Origin: Methylocystis rosea SV97
GTDB lineage: Bacteria > Pseudomonadota > Alphaproteobacteria > Rhizobiales > Beijerinckiaceae
Length of the DNA: 64,000 nt
Assembly: GCF_000372845.1 (NCBI RefSeq)
Contig: NZ_KB889963.1
Span: forward strand, 3,058,304 to 3,122,303
Reading direction: 5' to 3'
The notes under the pieces were generated by a model that was not told the DNA's origin, made no database searches, and saw only the letters and a program-made list of their open reading frames with translations. Of the stretch, positions 62,923-64,000 are shown piece after piece (position 1 is the first letter of the stretch; each line of letters begins with the position of its first letter). A program made the translations under genes and the position numbers.

Positions 62923-63705
62923 ATGCGCCGACTACACGATTTTATCGCCGTCTGTTGCCTGATTGTTTTGACGCTCGCGCCGCTCCGCGCGGCGGCAGCC
63001 AGCGAAATCACCATCGCGGCGGCATCCGATCTCAAATTCGTGTTGCAGGAAATCGTCTCCAACTTTCAATCCGCCCATAAGGGCGACAAGGTCGACGTTG
63101 TTTACGGCTCTTCCGGCAAGCTGCAGACGCAGATCCGCGAGGGCGCGCCCTTCGACATTTTCTTTTCGGCCGACATCGCCTATGCGCGCGCGCTGCGCAA
63201 GGACGGCTTCGCGGCGACCGAGCCCACGCCCTACGCGGTCGGCAGGATCGTTTTGTGGAGCGCGACGCGGGACGCGACAAAATTGCGCCTGGAGGATCTC
63301 GCCGATCCCAAGATCGGCAAGATCGCGATCGCCAATCCGGCGCATGCGCCTTACGGCAGATGCGCGGAACAAGTGCTGCGCGCCGCCGGCCTTTGGGACA
63401 AGGTGAAGGACAAGCTTGTGTTCGGCGAGAACATCTCGCAGGCGACGCAATACGCCGAGACCGGCGCCGCCGATGTCGCGATGACCGCTCTTTCGATCGC
63501 TTTGAGCAAAGAGGTCGCCGACAGAGGCGGCTATTCTCTGATTCCAGAGACGCTGCATTCACGACTCGAACAGGCCTATGTCGTGACGCGCCAGGGCGCC
63601 GACAAACCTTTGGCGAAAACCTTTCTCGATTATCTCAAAACCGGACAGTCGCAGGCGATCATGATAAAGTTTGGCTTCGCGCCCCCCGGCCAGGCCGCGC
63701 GGTAG
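62923..63705 (+). CDS. modA: Molybdate ABC transporter substrate-binding protein
   Basis: 260 residues. Signal peptide CCLIVLTLAPLRAAAASEIT. The mature ModA fold shows AAASDLKFVLQEIVSNFQSA, VDVVYGSSGKLQTQIREGAP, FDIFFSADIAYARALRKDGF, ANPAHAPYGRCAEQVLRAAG and TGAADVAMTALSIALS. The SD and SS positions supply anion-binding hydroxyls. ModA delivers molybdate to ModBC; modB starts 105 bases on. ATG 62923 follows GGGAG. Confidence 0.95.
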   Translation: MRRLHDFIAVCCLIVLTLAPLRAAAASEITIAAASDLKFVLQEIVSNFQSAHKGDKVDVVYGSSGKLQTQIREGAPFDIFFSADIAYARALRKDGFAATEPTPYAVGRIVLWSATRDATKLRLEDLADPKIGKIAIANPAHAPYGRCAEQVLRAAGLWDKVKDKLVFGENISQATQYAETGAADVAMTALSIALSKEVADRGGYSLIPETLHSRLEQAYVVTRQGADKPLAKTFLDYLKTGQSQAIMIKFGFAPPGQAAR

Positions 63706-63743
63706 GCCCGTTTCGCCCGTGCACGTATCCGCTAAAATGTGGA

Positions 63744-63773
63744 ACAGGCGGACGTTGACAGTCCTCCGCCTGT
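63744..63773 (+). terminator. Hairpin between modA and modB
   Basis: Perfect 9-bp arms ACAGGCGGA / TCCGCCTGT with a 12-base loop, followed by CTT. The T-run is too short for a strong terminator. It may lower read-through so that ModA is made in excess over ModB. Confidence 0.5.
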
Positions 63774-63810
63774 CTTAACCTCACCGCCGCCGCTCGGCGG
63801 CAGGTCTTGT

Positions 63811-64000
63811 ATGCCGACATCTGAAGATTTCGCGGCGATCTGGCTGACGCTCAAGCTCGCGACGATCGTCACCTTTCTGCTGCTCCTCATTGGCGCGCCA
63901 CTGGCGTGGTGGCTGGCGCGCACGCACTCCTGGATCAAGGGTCCATTGGGCGCGGTCGTGGCGCTGCCGCTGGTTCTGCCGCCGACGGTGCTGGGCTTCT
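63811..64000 (+). CDS. modB: Molybdate ABC transporter permease ModB, 3' end outside the window
   Basis: About 63 residues are visible from ATG 63811 (CAGG upstream). They read [20 protein letters not shown] and then a first membrane helix, [17 protein letters not shown] and [12 protein letters not shown], matching the ModB N-terminus with its [11 protein letters not shown] signature. ModB forms the membrane channel of the molybdate importer with ModC. The frame stays open to the last base. Confidence 0.93.
   Translation, partial: MPTSEDFAAIWLTLKLATIVTFLLLLIGAPLAWWLARTHSWIKGPLGAVVALPLVLPPTVLGF

Overview
This window looks like chromosome from a serine-cycle (type II) methanotroph of the Methylocystis/Methylosinus kind. 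The evidence is the very high GC content, alphaproteobacterial versions of rpsD, dnaX, HisZ/HisG, GapR (DUF2312) and ClpX-Lon-HU, a membrane protein of the particulate methane monooxygenase PmoC family, a pyrophosphate-type phosphofructokinase, and propionyl-CoA/methylmalonyl-CoA genes. I see no prophage, transposase, CRISPR array or plasmid backbone. It reads as mostly core genome with a few accessory islands.

Layout. 1-13.9 kb: a cut-off unknown gene, a small secreted protein, rpsD with a structured leader, a DsbA-like thioredoxin-fold protein, the dnaX-ybaB-recR operon (minus) with the SRP RNA gene just upstream, hisZ-hisG, a histone-deacetylase-superfamily enzyme with a Tat-like leader, ada, two unknown overlapping genes (one HExxH), hemW and a GNAT enzyme. 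13.9-15.4 kb: an orphan pmoC paralogue and a Cys/His-rich small secreted protein. 15.6-19.8 kb: aroC and polA. 19.9-26.1 kb: a tightly overlapping seven-gene sulfate-assimilation operon (minus): ferredoxin, DUF2849, cysI, DUF934, cysH, cysD, cysN-DUF2061. 26.4-29.0 kb: a ParA-like ATPase, a paralogue that has lost its P-loop lysines, and an aldo/keto reductase. 29.2-30.8 kb: YqgE and a DsbD N-terminal-type protein. 30.8-36.4 kb: a compact minus-strand operon (ACP, ketosynthase, two hotdog proteins, SDR, GT21-like and GT2 glycosyltransferases) that looks like a dedicated acyl-chain plus glycosylation pathway. 36.7-49.8 kb: methylmalonyl-CoA mutase small subunit, L,D-transpeptidase, bacterial protein leucyltransferase (bpt), an RDD protein, a large DUF2235 membrane hydrolase, gapR, a fused kinase, alcohol dehydrogenase, polysaccharide deacetylase and small secreted proteins. 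50-61.9 kb: secA, pyrophosphate PFK, clpX, lon, hupB, tRNA-Val(UAC), a ClpP-fold-like secreted protein and pccB. 62-64 kb: a likely unannotated ncRNA with a strong terminator, trxA, modA and the start of modB.

How it fits together. MutA and PccB serve conversion of propionyl-CoA to succinyl-CoA, which serine-cycle methanotrophs need for the ethylmalonyl-CoA route. The sulfur operon feeds cysteine and methionine synthesis, with a built-in 2Fe-2S ferredoxin as likely electron donor to sulfite reductase. modAB supplies molybdate. Thioredoxin, the DsbA-like and the DsbD-N-like proteins handle thiol chemistry.

The most unusual items are: (1) the orphan PmoC, which keeps the Asn/His/His ligands of the CuD site but has Thr and Asn in place of two of the three CuC-site ligands; (2) the active/degenerate ParA-like pair behind a perfect 12-bp inverted repeat; (3) the acyl-chain/glycosyltransferase operon; (4) a DNA polymerase I whose proofreading domain lacks two catalytic acidic residues; (5) a CysN fused to a DUF2061 membrane domain; (6) a candidate ncRNA before trxA. 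Three families of palindromic intergenic repeats are also visible.
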